Shown here piece by piece: positions 1 to 16,019 of a stretch of DNA of 25,050 bases; within the stretch, counting starts at the first letter, position 1; the number at the start of each line of letters is the position of its first letter. The stretch is from contig VHZZ01008756.1 of NCBI GenBank assembly GCA_009801015.1, forward strand, positions 23,262 through 48,311, given 5' to 3'. The translations under genes were made by a program, and so were the position numbers. The stretch comes from Silene noctiflora. Its lineage: Eukaryota > Streptophyta > Magnoliopsida > Caryophyllales > Caryophyllaceae. The notes beneath the pieces were generated by a model. The model was not told the origin of the DNA. It worked only from the letters and a program-made list of their open reading frames with translations, and searched no databases.

Positions 1-859
1 TGAAGGAATTTTTATAAGGAATATTTTCCCCTTAACTGGTTCTTTTGCTTGCGCTAGTTAGACTTTTTGGAGAATGGATGGTGATTGACACCCTTTTAAA
101 TTTTTGCTGGATTCTATGATGGAGTATGGATTTTTGCAGGATAGCATGAAGGATTTTTATGATGAATTTTTTCAGTTTTAACTGGTTCTTTTGCTTGCGC
201 TAGTTAGACTTTAATTGTGGAAACCTTTTAACCGAGTTCACAATTGATGTTGAAGTGGAATTTTCATGGTTGGCATTCTCTTTTAGGTGTTTACTTTAAG
301 TAGACCTTGCTACTTTGTAAAGGATCCAAGTATTTAATTATCAACTGTGTCAGTAGAGTAGTAGACTCCGTTTTTGTGGTGTCAGACGAACCTGGGCTAT
401 TTTATCCCGCTTGTAAGGTCCCACACTTCTGAAAGGTTTGAAATCTTAGTACTGGGATATCACCCGAATAGTTATTATTAGTCAGGACATGTATTTCCCT
501 AAGCCAACTTCAGAAAAATCTTAGTAGAGGTTGAAAGTCTGGTAAAATCCAAGCAAGTACCAGAAGTAATATTTTGCAATGAGTGAAGGGTCCTCATCTG
601 TCTTTTATGTCAATTTTGCAATGAGTCTCTGGTAAATGATTATTTTTTTTCAATCGAAATACAATATGGAAGTATTATTTGGTTATGGTTGGAATTTTTC
701 TGAAAACCCCTGTGTCTATTTGCGCGGTTTGGAGAGTGTGCTTAAAATCTGATCTTGCTATGTCTTTGAACTCATCAAATTGACTAATTTTGGCATCTGA
801 AAAATGTTCAATAATATGTATTCATATACTATTTGACGTTCCATTTCCGCTGTTTGCAG
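1..859 (+). other. Intron of the PAH gene, at least 859 bases, with an imperfect tandem repeat
   Basis: No exon of the lipin domain could be found here. The residues that should precede IRRAPHEF are missing, so the previous exon must lie left of the window. The intron ends in TTTGCAG at 853-859. A 35-base exact direct repeat starts with TTAACTGGTTC at 32-66 and 178-212; the flanking TGAAGGA..TTTTTAT sequence is also partly repeated. The short frame that reads through 790-859 into the exon is not protein-like before the exon boundary. Confidence 0.7.
32..212. repeat. Two-copy direct repeat inside the PAH intron
   Basis: A 35-base stretch starting TTAACTGGTTC and ending TTAGACTTT is identical at 32-66 and 178-212, an offset of 146 bases. 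Similar but diverged sequence precedes both copies (TGAAGGAATTTTTAT near 1 and TGAAGGATTTTTAT near 147). It looks like a local duplication of intron DNA. Confidence 0.85.
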
Positions 860-1508
860 TAATTAGAAGAGCTCCTCATGAATTCAAGATAGCATGTTTG
901 GAGGTAAACATTTTACCATGTTTCATGTGGAATAAAAACTTGTTAGACTACTATATGAATGCCATACTATCGCATTATGGAATAACATATTTCCTTATTT
1001 CCTATATGTCTATTATTCAGGATATCAAGGCTCTATTTCCACCAGACTACAACCCATTTTATGCAGGATTTGGGAACAGAGACACAGATGAGCTAACATA
1101 CAGAAAACTCGGCATTCCAAAGGGAAAAATATTCATCATTAACCCAAAGGTACATATAATTCCACTATGTCTCTAGGTATTATTCCGGAATCAACTACTA
1201 GTCTTAATGGTAAAATTTCAATTAAATTACCAGGGGGAGGTCGCCATTAACCATCAAATTGATGTCAAGTCATACACTTCCTTACATACTCTGGTCAACG
1301 ATATGTTCCCACCTACATCCTTGGTTGAGCAGGTAAGAATTGCTCTACACATTATATTATTAACTTAGACTTCTGATACATGCGTGGATGTCGGTTTTAT
1401 TAATAAATAGGCGGTGATTAACATCAATTTACGCGTGAAATGTTCGTATAGGAGGATTATAACTCATGGAATTATTGGAAAATGCCGTTGGTGGATATTG
1501 ACGTGTAG
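860..1508 (+). CDS. PAH: Lipin-type phosphatidate phosphatase (PAH1/PAH2 family), C-terminal exons only
   Basis: Family role (known): plant lipins remove the phosphate of phosphatidic acid to give diacylglycerol, feeding galactolipid and storage lipid synthesis and restraining phospholipid synthesis at the ER. Seen here: four coding exons at 860-903, 1021-1149, 1234-1332 and 1452-1508, joined by GT-AG introns with consistent phase and ending in TAG at 1506-1508. The spliced reading contains [14 protein letters not shown], then [20 protein letters not shown], a [16 protein letters not shown] stretch, [17 protein letters not shown] and a terminal [13 protein letters not shown]. This is the end of the conserved C-LIP/LNS2 domain. 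About 109 residues are visible; the N-LIP domain and the DxDxT catalytic motif would lie left of the window. I cannot decide between PAH1 and PAH2. The gene ends upstream of, and in the same direction as, MCM6. Confidence 0.9.
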
Positions 1509-1985
1509 CTTTGGATACTCTTCAATGAAATAGAAGGTGCCATTGTTGGATGGTGCACATTGTTGGAGATTTGATTAGTGACCTAAGTTTGAGCTAGGTC
1601 CCGGATTACTAACCCTAGATCGAATTTTGGATTGAAGGGTGATGGAAGCTATAACTGTAACCGCAATCATTTATATGGAAGCATTAGTTTATATTTTAAT
1701 TGGGGTCATTATAGTGTTACATGTCCGGAGCAGGGAGATTAATTACATTAGGGTGGTTGTATTCTTTCATGTACTGAAATAATTGCAGTTTCTCAGGCAA
1801 AGCTGTAAATCTGTGCGGGACTCTCAGCTTGTCAACTGTCATTGTATTCTTCATTCTTGTATATGGACATGGCGGAAGGGCCCGGCCTTGGCCGCCCTGT
1901 CATGTTGAATTTAACATTTTTAATGTGCAATGTATAAAGACAAGCTATTCCAATATTACATTACATTACATTACTTCTGTCATCT
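1509..1985 (+). other. Probable 3' untranslated region of PAH
   Basis: The sequence after the PAH stop is non-coding and resembles a 3' UTR. It contains a GC-rich inverted repeat at about 1867-1905 (ACATGGCGGAAGG pairing imperfectly with CCTTGGCCGCCCTGTCATGT) and a short ATTAC run (TTACATTACATTACATTAC, about 1957-1975). The exact poly(A) site is not determined. The 3' boundary given is a guess from the change in base composition. Confidence 0.45.
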
Positions 1986-2254
1986 AGCGTGCCTCACAGT
2001 GTGTCAGACATCATCACTTGCACGACACAAGGAAATACGTGCTGGGTTCTAAACTAGCAGTGTCTAAATTTTTATTAGTATTTTTACAGTGGACATTCTT
2101 TAGATACTCCTTGAACACACTTCAACGATTATCTTTTGCATGCAAGATATTTGTATACGGAGTACCATATAGGCATATATGATTGAATTTAAATACTTTT
2201 CATGATAAAACAATGATTATCTTTTGCATACAAGATATGTTTTCTATATATGCT

Positions 2255-2556
2255 TGGTTACCCAATTTTTTGTAAAATGGAGAGTTTGAAATTCCTAGTT
2301 AGAGGTTGTTTGGTTACCCCATTTTTTGTCAAATGGGGAGTTTAAAATCCCTAGGAATTTCAAACCCCTACATGATGGGGGAATTTAACTACCTACCCCT
2401 CTCATGGTCATTGGAAATTCCTAGGAAAATAGAACTCCAACACGACAACCAAACGGATTATTGTAATTCCCATGAATTTTAATGTAGGAATTCAACCCCA
2501 GTGCATTGCAAATTAACACATCAATTTAATTCCCGTATCAACCAAACGGGGCCCAA
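2255..2556. mobile_element. Foldback MITE-like element, possibly two nested or tandem copies
   Basis: The motif TTGTTTGGTTACCCC at about 2306-2320 is answered in inverted orientation by GACAACCAAACGG near 2443-2455, and again by CAACCAAACGGGGCCC at 2539-2554. Inside, GGAGTTTAAAATCCCTAGG (starting about 2337) pairs with a partly inverted CCTAGGAAAATAGAACTCC near 2421-2439, so the block can fold back on itself. The left arm is duplicated: GGTTACCCAATTTTTTG near 2256 and GGTTACCCCATTTTTTG near 2312. There is no coding capacity. TGTTTGGT ends are common in plant hAT- or PIF-like MITEs; the superfamily is not assigned here. Confidence 0.6.
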
Positions 2557-2657
2557 GTGTTAGGTTTAATTAATTAGCGTATGCTATATAACTTAAATTT
2601 TTTATTTAAATTTATTATAAAATTGCTTTAAAAAATATTGTTACTTTTATAATAAAC

Positions 2658-2684
<27 letters not shown>
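2658..2684. repeat. (TA)n microsatellite
   Basis: An uninterrupted run of alternating T and A, about 13 units, within a very AT-rich stretch. Confidence 0.95.
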
Positions 2685-2688
<4 letters not shown>

Positions 2689-3019
2689 AAATTTAAAAAA
2701 CGTATCTGGTGTACTATATTTCATGGAATCCCGCGTCACTTGTGCATATTGTGTTTGTGTTCCTACTTCCTATCCGTTCCGAATTCCGATGCTACCTAGC
2801 ATATAAGTATATAACCTTAAGCCTTTGCTATCGAATACACGCTAATAATAAAAAAATGGACAAAAATCGGGAAAAAAATCTTATGAGAAACTAAAGAAAT
2901 AAAATCAATTCGGATACAACTATACAAGTGATTCTCGCATCGGGTCGGGTCAATTAAATTTTGCGACTACTCCAATGCCGCTAATGCACATATTGGACAA
3001 GTGGAACACAACTCTGTTA

Positions 3020-3076
3020 AGCCCACAAACCCAAGAATAGCCAAATTGGCGGGAAATACATAATCTCCCGCCAAAA
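3020..3076 (+). promoter_or_regulatory. MCM6 promoter elements: inverted pair of E2F sites and a site II-like motif
   Basis: TTGGCGGGAAA lies at 3046-3056, and its reverse-complement form TCCCGCCAAAA at 3066-3076, giving two E2F-type sites (TTTSGCGS class) facing each other across 9 bases. The second is 125 bases before the MCM6 ATG. AGCCCA at 3020-3025 is the complement of TGGGCT, a site II element bound by TCP-type factors in plant proliferation genes. E2F control of plant MCM genes at G1/S is well established. The sites are seen; their use in this gene is inferred. Confidence 0.8.
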
Positions 3077-3119
3077 CTCGTTCCTTTTACTTGCTTTACA
3101 TCCCTTTAATCCCTCAAAA

Positions 3120-3200
3120 TTAGGTCTTCCTTCTTCTTTTTCTTCTTCAACAAACAGTAAACCTCTCTCCGCTGCATAAACCTTCAAATTCCGTTCAACA
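3120..3200 (+). promoter_or_regulatory. Probable MCM6 5' leader with a pyrimidine-rich stretch
   Basis: The 80 bases before the ATG include a long CT-rich run (CTTCCTTCTTCTTTTTCTTC from about 3126), typical of plant 5' untranslated leaders, and AACAATGG around the start codon, a good plant start context. No clear TATA box is present between the E2F pair and the ATG, as is usual for replication genes. The transcription start is not determined. Confidence 0.5.
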
Positions 3201-9739
<6,539 letters not shown>

Positions 9740-10250
9740 TTTGCTGGTGAGTTGGATGCGGCATTATCGTATTGTAGTTTGGGCTGGCTAGCTCCTCCTG
9801 TCATTGATTGAGTGAGTTGTGCTGTACTGCTGTGTACGAGATTTAAGCTATTTGTTGCTTAGCTTATAGCCTTAGATCTGTTCAGTCGTCGGAATTCATT
9901 TAGTACAACGTTCTAGATTATTGTTCCTTGTTGTATTAAATTGTTACGTCCAGGGTTTTTTTCGAGACTTTGAGCTTGAGGTGAAGAAATTATTGGTTAG
10001 ATAATTAGTTACATACATGCTCTTGTTATTACTTTTTTCTCACCAACCCAATTATTTGTTTGTATTTGATTAAAATATCCCGAGTGACCCGATTGCCACC
10101 TTTAATTGGGACCAAGGGAGTAATAAGAACCTCAATATGTCCAAACTCCAGATGTACGTTAAGGATCTCATATATAAATGTTAATGGTCGAGGACTTGAT
10201 GTCCTTATTATGGAAAAAATAGTGGTTAATGCCTAATGGAAGTTCTTTTA
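9740..10250 (+). other. MCM6 3' untranslated region and downstream intergenic DNA
   Basis: No gene is seen. The first 200 bases or so are T-rich and 3'-UTR-like, with no obvious single polyadenylation signal. The remainder is AT-rich spacer leading to the MITE cluster. Confidence 0.5.
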
Positions 10251-10510
10251 GGTGCGTTTGGATTAAGGGATTTGGAGAGAAAAAGAAAGGGAGGGAGAGT
10301 ACGGGATCTAAAATCCCTTGTTTGGATAGCAAATGAGAGTGAAGGGAAATAAAGGGGTGAGATTTGGAGGGATTTAATTTTCCTCCTCTAAAACTAATCA
10401 AAATCTCTCCACAATAGGTAAGATTTTAAGGGAAATTGTATCTAAACAAGTGAAACAACCACACTCCATTCCGCCTCCCTTTTTCGTCCCTCCTCCCCCC
10501 CTCTCTTTAC
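10251..10510 (+). mobile_element. MITE-like element, copy A
   Basis: It begins GGTGCGTTTGGATTAAGGG, is purine-rich (GGGAGGGAGAG) on its left side and pyrimidine-rich (CCTCCCTTTTTCGTCCC) on its right, and includes CAAAATCTCTCCACAATAGG. The same features appear in reverse-complement order in copy B at 10912-11215. Compared with B, it lacks the last 40 or so bases of the right end. No protein is encoded; small frames here are artefacts of low-complexity DNA. Confidence 0.65.
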
Positions 10511-10685
10511 GTTTGTGTAACATGGTTTCATACAAGAGTTATTGTTTACGTTTTTGTCTGGCATGTATATAACTAAAATAAAATGAGACCAAAAATTTAA
10601 GTTTGAAACTTTTTATTATGTATATATTTGATTCATTTATTTCGGAATATTAAAGTCATCAAATTTACGTTTTTGTGTGGCATGT
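10505..10685 (+). repeat. Three degenerate direct repeats of a TTTACGTTT motif
   Basis: TTTACGTTTGTGTAACATGG (about 10506-10525), TTTACGTTTTTGTCTGGCATG (10545-10565) and TTTACGTTTTTGTGTGGCATG (10664-10684) are near copies in the same orientation within the spacer between the two inverted MITE copies. Confidence 0.7.
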
Positions 10686-10847
10686 TTGGTCTAGCTTGTT
10701 AAAATAAAGTTTTTGTTTTTGAAGTTTAATTTTCTAGAAGTGCTTAACAAAACTACAAGCATCAAATTGTTCTTTTTATTTTTAAGGACAAAAAAATGAT
10801 TTTTCAGCTTTTAAAAAACTACTTTTAACTTTTGAGAAAACGGTGTG

Positions 10848-10907
10848 TTTGGCTAATTTATGTTTTTTAGCCGAAAAACACTTTCAAAAGCTAAGCCAAA
10901 CACACAC
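10848..10907. repeat. Short inverted repeat, possible end of a foldback element
   Basis: GTGTGTTTGGCT near 10850 is followed within 60 bases by AGCCAAACACAC near 10893, with further pairing through TTTTTAGCC and nearby bases. It could be a small foldback element or the junction of the spacer with copy B. Confidence 0.6.
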
Positions 10908-10911
10908 TATT

Positions 10912-11215
10912 GGTGTGTTTGGATAGCAAAAGTGGAGGGAAAGGGAGGGGAGAGGGAAAGAGAGAAGGGAAAGGGAGAGAGCGGAAGGAGGGGAAATGGA
11001 GTGTGGGTGTTTCATGTTTGGATATAATTTTCCTTCAAATCTTGCCTATTGTAGAGATATTTTGATTAGGCTTGAATGAGGAAAATTAGATCCTTCCAAA
11101 TCTCTCCACCCCTCCATTTTCCCTCGTCCTCATTTGTTATCCAAATAAGGAATTTTAAATACTTTACTATCCCGCGCTTTCTTTTCCTTCCAAATCACTC
11201 AATCCAAACTATCCC
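10912..11215 (-). mobile_element. MITE-like element, copy B, inverted relative to copy A
   Basis: Read as reverse complement, it runs AGTTTGGATTGAGTGATTTGG, then purine-rich sequence, then ATTTGGAAGGATCTAATTTT, CAAAATATCTCTACAATAGG, and ends TTGCTATCCAAACACACC. Segment by segment this parallels copy A. TTTGGAT at each end gives it inverted ends. It has no coding capacity. It could pair with copy A in a transcript. Confidence 0.65.
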
Positions 11216-11368
11216 ATCGGAACAAGGGATTATCTCCATTAATTCGTTGTACACAATTGTTGGAAACTATTCCATCGGAATAAGAGATTATCTGTGTTTT
11301 TTTTTTCTCACTAACTTGCTATTTCCATTAATTCATTGTATACAATTCTTGGAAACTATCCCATTGGA
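11216..11368. repeat. Imperfect 45-base direct repeat
   Basis: TCCATTAATTCGTTGTACAC at 11235 and TCCATTAATTCATTGTATAC at 11324 start two 45-base blocks (11235-11279 and 11324-11368). Both continue with ACAATT.TTGGAAACTAT and CCAT.GGA. The preceding CATCGGAACAAGGGATTATCT is also echoed by CATCGGAATAAGAGATTATCT. The offset is 89 bases. Confidence 0.8.
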
Positions 11369-12111
11369 AGACTGTTGATCTTAATTCATTTAAACTCTCC
11401 AAGATTACCTTTTAAGCAATTGTTCTGAAACACTAGTGGGCAATGAAACTAAAGAATAAAGATCATAGTTGTCTTTTGGACAGTCAATGTGATAGCTAGG
11501 CAAATATCTTGCCAAGATATGCTGGTAATAATGCTGCAGTTGTAGTTAAACAAACACAGTAATACAAATCTACAATTATTCAAACTGAATCTTATTACAG
11601 ATCATTCAGAAATCAACTCTTGTTCTTAATACAAAGGTAATGTTACATTTGATCTCATGAACGTTGCAAAGCAAGCCAAATAGTTGAATACTCGCACAAC
11701 GTAACAACATAAGCATAGAACTGTACGAGTAAATAACAATCTTCCGAAATAATGTTGAAAACCTGGTACTGAACAAAGCCTGTTGATAACAAGAACAACT
11801 TCAACCACAGACGCGTGTCGGATACCCAATGTCCATTATACCAGAAAGTGATGTCTGAAGCACTGAATCATATACTATGCAAAACGCTGTTTCATTCCCA
11901 CTTCAGCCGAAAATTGAAGCAAATGTGTATACTACATCTGATTGTTACATGCTTTATATTTCTCTTTGATCCTTTTGTCTAAAATATTGCTCTCAAGTCT
12001 CAATATAAATTTACAAAGCCATAATAGCCTCTTGTACCTTTCTGAAAATTTGTCACAGGAATCACCAACACTTAAAACAGATGAGTAGACTATCGCGGGC
12101 TAGGAAAATGG
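11369..12111 (-). other. Downstream region and probable 3' UTR of the minus-strand gene
   Basis: No other gene is supported. The sequence next to 12112 is probably the 3' untranslated region of the - strand gene that ends there. Small frames on both strands have no recognisable content. The polyadenylation site could not be placed. Confidence 0.4.
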
Positions 12112-15100
12112 CTATGGCTTGCACCAGCTCGAGCCAATGCCTATCAGGTCCTGCAGTTACACACCACCAATTTTAAGTTACTTAAACATACCGGGTTTCA
12201 GTGCCAGACATTTCACTTGCAGTAGTGAAAGTACATGGCAGGTCTCCCTTGGTTCTGCAGTAGAAAGTGTTTCTCGTTTTCTTTTGCAAGTGACAAAATA
12301 TAAAATGATGACAAAGCGAGAAGGCATACTGTTGAATATTGTTCTCTGAAAAATAACATAGTGAATGCGTGTTTCCTTCATCACAAATTTCAAAATGTAG
12401 ATTTAAATAACATAGGACAGAATTGTCACCTGGCATGCTTTGTTCTTTGCTCTGGTTTCGGCTGTACTGGGTATGTCATTGTTGGGCTTCATAAACTTTT
12501 TTTCCCGACGTTCACAGGAACCCCATCCATCAGAAAACCTACCACTTCTGGTAGAAACAATGTCAGATATCAGATGGATATAGGCAATAAATGAGAACAG
12601 TTTTATTTTCAAAATGTCAAACTTAAGTAGCACATACTGCATATATGCACGGATTAAAAATTCAGCACGTTGAACATTTCGGTTGTCATCAAATTCAATT
12701 GTCTTGTCCTTGATTTCAAATGAGACATTGAAGTAAAATGCAATCTTCCTCCAACCTATAAAAGATACTCCATTGTCCATACATTAGTAACTTCGTGGAT
12801 ATACAATCGTACATTCATCATTTTTTCTCAGGAAAAGAGAAGAGTTATACATAATATCTAATTGCCAATTACCTGACTTTTTGATATAAGGATTCCCAGA
12901 TATCATAGTATAATCTGATTTCTCAAGAACCTGGGCATCAGAAAGATAAGGATAACGAGAATATATTAGCACAAAACACCATACAATCCAACCTCTCAAG
13001 TTGTGCTCCTCATTAAGATCTGGCAAGAATCATAAGGGGGGAAGAATCGATTAAGATGGTTAGACACTCGTTTTCTAATATTTGTAGTATGACTAGCCCC
13101 TGTCAAACATCTCGGATAGTAAAGGAGACTTTTCTCTTGCACACAACATATTGAAGGAGGATCTTAAAACAATTTGGTGTGTAACTAGTATAGTACTCCA
13201 CTACTCCAGAGTATATACTCAATTCCTGTAACATTGATCAACAGGAATTGAATATCACACAAATACATTTTTCAGAAATGCAACTCTTCTCAAGAAGTCT
13301 TATCAAGCATGTGGCCATGTGAGCTAGAGAGCAACAGCTTCTTGCAGGCAACTAGACGGAAGCAGGAAAAAAGATCAGCAATAAAAGAAGTAAAGAACAG
13401 TATGTGGTACTTTTATGTGAGTTGTTCACTGAATGCGTGTATGATTTCAAGAGAGAATAAAGTCATAAACTGGAAGCAGAATTTAACAGGTGAACAAACA
13501 GTGATACACAAGGCCACAAGCTAATATTGAAGATGCTATGTGTGATGAGAGTGGTAACTTTATCAGATTGTTTATAGTCTAAAATCATAAGAACTGCAAA
13601 AGATGGATCCCTAACCTATGAATGCCAAGAGAGTCAAAAGACCATAAAGCTCTATATTCTATACTACGTTACACCGAACAACAAAAGAGGGTAGACTCTA
13701 ATGCACAGAGAGCACTGAAGCCTAACTTTAAAAGCTAAAACTTAATACAGCTCACTGATCAGGACACCTAATACTATAGAGCTATAAATGGCTTAAAGGT
13801 TCAGAGTCAATGATAAAATGTATAAACTTGTGAAGATATATCAGAGTGTTTTCAGAAGAATGAAGAAACCTTCCCTGTGATTGTATTGTAAAATTGAGGA
13901 AATGAAAATGTATGCAATACAAGTAATCTAACTTCCTACATATACATCTTCCTGTTGCTAGAAGATTCTTATTCAAGCTAAGCTAATGCCCGCAACTAAC
14001 TTCTAAGTTCTAACTATTTCTCAAGGATCACGGACTGATGAGCTGTAAAGTGTCAAGTATCAACCTATAACTAACTACTCGTATGTAACTAGCTCATAAA
14101 TCATAAATATTTCCGGAATGCTTGCCGAATGCTAATGTACCGGAGTAGCTGGCTATTTCTATAGTCAAAAGACTCTAGGCTAAAGTAACACGTTAAGCAT
14201 GAATAGCTATTGTCGTATTTCATTGGGACATTTCAGAATGTTAGTAGCAAAATGAACTTGGTGAATGTAATTAGTTAGTAGATGGATATGGAAGCTCGGG
14301 CAGATCCTTCCTCAAAGGTTTGCCTAGGAGAATTTTGAGATATAATGTAATCTATTGTAATTAGTTGACATTGTAATGCAAAGAAAAGAGAGATATATAA
14401 CTCAGCTGCCATGTTGCATAACATCCTGTCAACTGAGAAGGCGAATGAGAGCAACTTCCTGTGTTTCAAATTCAATGGTAGAGGTATGGGATTGTAATAC
14501 AAAGAAAAGAGATACGGACTATAACTCAATTCTTTGAAGATATTCTCCGTCTATGAGTCGCACTGCTAGTCCATTGAGTAAGCCTGCTACGGTGCTACCT
14601 CAAATGTTCCCAACTATGGCGAGGTAGGGAGTTCGATGCAATACAAGAAAAAAAAAACAAAAGCGAGAAGTAAAACAGACAATGAACTACGGAGTACATT
14701 AACATAAACGATGCAGGAAGAATTATCGATTAAGGATCCGCGAATTGTCACACTTAATAATTACTTAAGATCACTAACACTTGAAAACATGTTCAAGATA
14801 CTCATGATTAAGGAACAAAATCACTTCAAATCGAAAACTAACAAATTAAAAATGCAGGTTATCAAAACCCTAACAATTAGTAATACAGAATAATTTTACA
14901 GCCGAGAATCGATAAAAACAAATCATAAGATTAACAAAACTTTAATAAATCAGTAATCTACTGACCTGCATAGCAGCTTTCTGATAATCTTTAAAGAGCG
15001 AAACAGTAGGATATCGGCCAGACAAACAATGCGTAAAATTCTCCTTATCATCATCAACACGTCGATCAACAATCGTCGGAGAAACATTCTCCTGAACATA

Positions 15101-15478
15101 AGGACTTAACTCCTTCACCTGATACACCGGATTAATCGGCCAGCGATTAACAGCTGCGGCGGAATGAGGACTAGTGTTGCTGAGCTCAGAAATACAGGAA
15201 GACGATGACCGGAGGATTTTCGCAGGCCGGCGAAAGTCGTCGGTAATCGGAGAATTGGAGTGGTTATTGCGGTGGTGATACTGAGGCGGCGGCGGTGGAG
15301 AGAAGAATTTTGGCGACGGAGAGAGGAATTTGGAGGTGTTGGTGGTTGGAGTGAGGGGTTTTCGGTAGCGAGAGATGGTGGTGGCAGGGGGAGAGTATGA
15401 GGCGGCGGCGGCGGAGTCGATAACGGCCCAAAGTGCGTCGTCGTCGAGGTCTCTGTCGTCCGCTGGAAGTGCCGCCAT
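12112..15478 (-). CDS. Conserved plant protein of unknown function, possible single-stranded-DNA/repair-related domain (5 exons)
   Basis: I do not recognise this gene by name. Exons in transcript order: 15478-14966, 12930-12873, 12755-12638, 12547-12430, 12150-12112. They total 846 bases or 281 residues, with GT-AG introns and unbroken phase; intron 1 is about 2 kb. Residues 1-171 are acidic at the start (DRDLDDDALWAVID), then serine- and proline-rich with a run of prolines, then more conserved-looking near NPVYQVKELSPYVQENVSP. Residues 172-275 look like a compact domain: YTMISGNPYIKKSG, GWRKIAFYFNVSFEI, RAEFLIRAYMQ, GRFSDGWGSCERREKKF, DIPSTAETRAKNKACQDLIG. From memory of the pattern only, this GWRK ... 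TAETRAKNKA layout resembles ssDNA-annealing or Rad52-like proteins of phages and prokaryotes; that is an inference. The last exon is short and ends SSWCKP. No signal peptide or membrane segment is seen. Confidence 0.78.
12931..14965 (-). other. Large intron 1 of the minus-strand gene
   Basis: This 2035-base intron has donor GTCAGT (complement at 14960-14965) and acceptor GATGCCCAG. No extra exon could be supported inside it. It contains an imperfect 35-base direct repeat, TTGTAATGCAAAGAAAAGAG at 14371 and TTGTAATACAAAGAAAAGAG at 14492, both followed by ATAACTCA. Small frames on both strands are not protein-like. Confidence 0.65.
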
Positions 15479-15615
15479 TGGAGGTTGCTGTCTCTTGCTC
15501 TGCTTCGTTAGTGTGTTCGGTAAGATCGGTTTCTAATTTGAAATCGTTACTAGGCGGTATAGTGTTTGGGATTGGTGGGATGCCTATGGTTAGAGCCTTA
15601 GAGCCCCAGCCCAAG
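15479..15615 (-). promoter_or_regulatory. Probable 5' leader and proximal promoter of the minus-strand gene
   Basis: Upstream of the ATG (complement at 15476-15478) the - strand reads AGAGACAGCAACCTCCAATGG, a fair start context. TGGGCT (complement at 15608-15613) is a site II-like element, as in many housekeeping and proliferation genes. No TATA box or E2F site was seen. Repeats start immediately beyond, so the unique promoter is short. Confidence 0.4.
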
Positions 15616-16015
15616 GCGGGCGGCACGAATACGGCACGCGCACGGTGAAGAATACGAGGTGGCCCGGGTCCGGCACGACCGGGTAAAAGGTGGTCCGCGA
15701 TGCCAAAATTCCAAATAACCCGTGCCTAGGCACGGTCCGACACGAGACATGATGACCCAGGTACGACGACCACGACGGTTTTACGGATAAATAATTAAAA
15801 AACCATTAAAAACACCCCAAGCACAACAGGTGGCACGAATCCGGCACGACTTTGATCGAGCCAAAGGACGGGACCCGATGGGGGGTGGGAAAAGCGAGTC
15901 GGCACGGCCCGAAAGCATGATTGACCGTGCATGGGCCGGGCTAAAATGTGGCTAGGCACGATGGGTCGGGACCCGGACCAGCACGACCCATTGCCTTCTC
16001 TAGCTTTAGAGCACT
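15600..16015. repeat. GC-rich dispersed repeat with CACGACC/GGCACGA motifs
   Basis: Base composition shifts sharply to GC-rich. GGCACGA, CGGCACG, CACGACC and GGCCCGG recur many times on both strands (examples near 15630, 15672, 15734, 15830, 15901, 15955 and 15985), with partial inverted symmetry such as CGTGCCTAGGCACG at about 15721-15734. It encodes nothing convincing. It resembles a non-autonomous plant repeat, class not determined. Confidence 0.6.
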
Positions 16016-16019
16016 AGTG

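Larger units (their letters stand above)
1986..3000. other. Intergenic region between PAH and MCM6
   Basis: No gene is supported. The region is AT-rich and holds a foldback MITE-like element (about 2255-2556) and a TA microsatellite (2658-2684). The small frame at 2709-2894 has no recognisable domain and lies in low-complexity AT-rich sequence. The rightmost part merges into the MCM6 promoter. Confidence 0.6.

Noticed and set aside
1861..1910. GC-rich inverted repeat as a microRNA precursor
   Set aside because: The stem is short and imperfect and lies in a probable 3' UTR; nothing else supports a microRNA.
14275..14893. Small frames on both strands in intron 1 of the minus-strand gene
   Set aside because: No domain, no neighbouring splice sites that join them to a known reading, and AT-rich composition like the rest of the intron.
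15264..15648. Frames on both strands overlapping exon 1 of the minus-strand gene
   Set aside because: They are shadows of the GC-rich, proline-coding exon; only the frame starting at 15478 splices on to conserved sequence.
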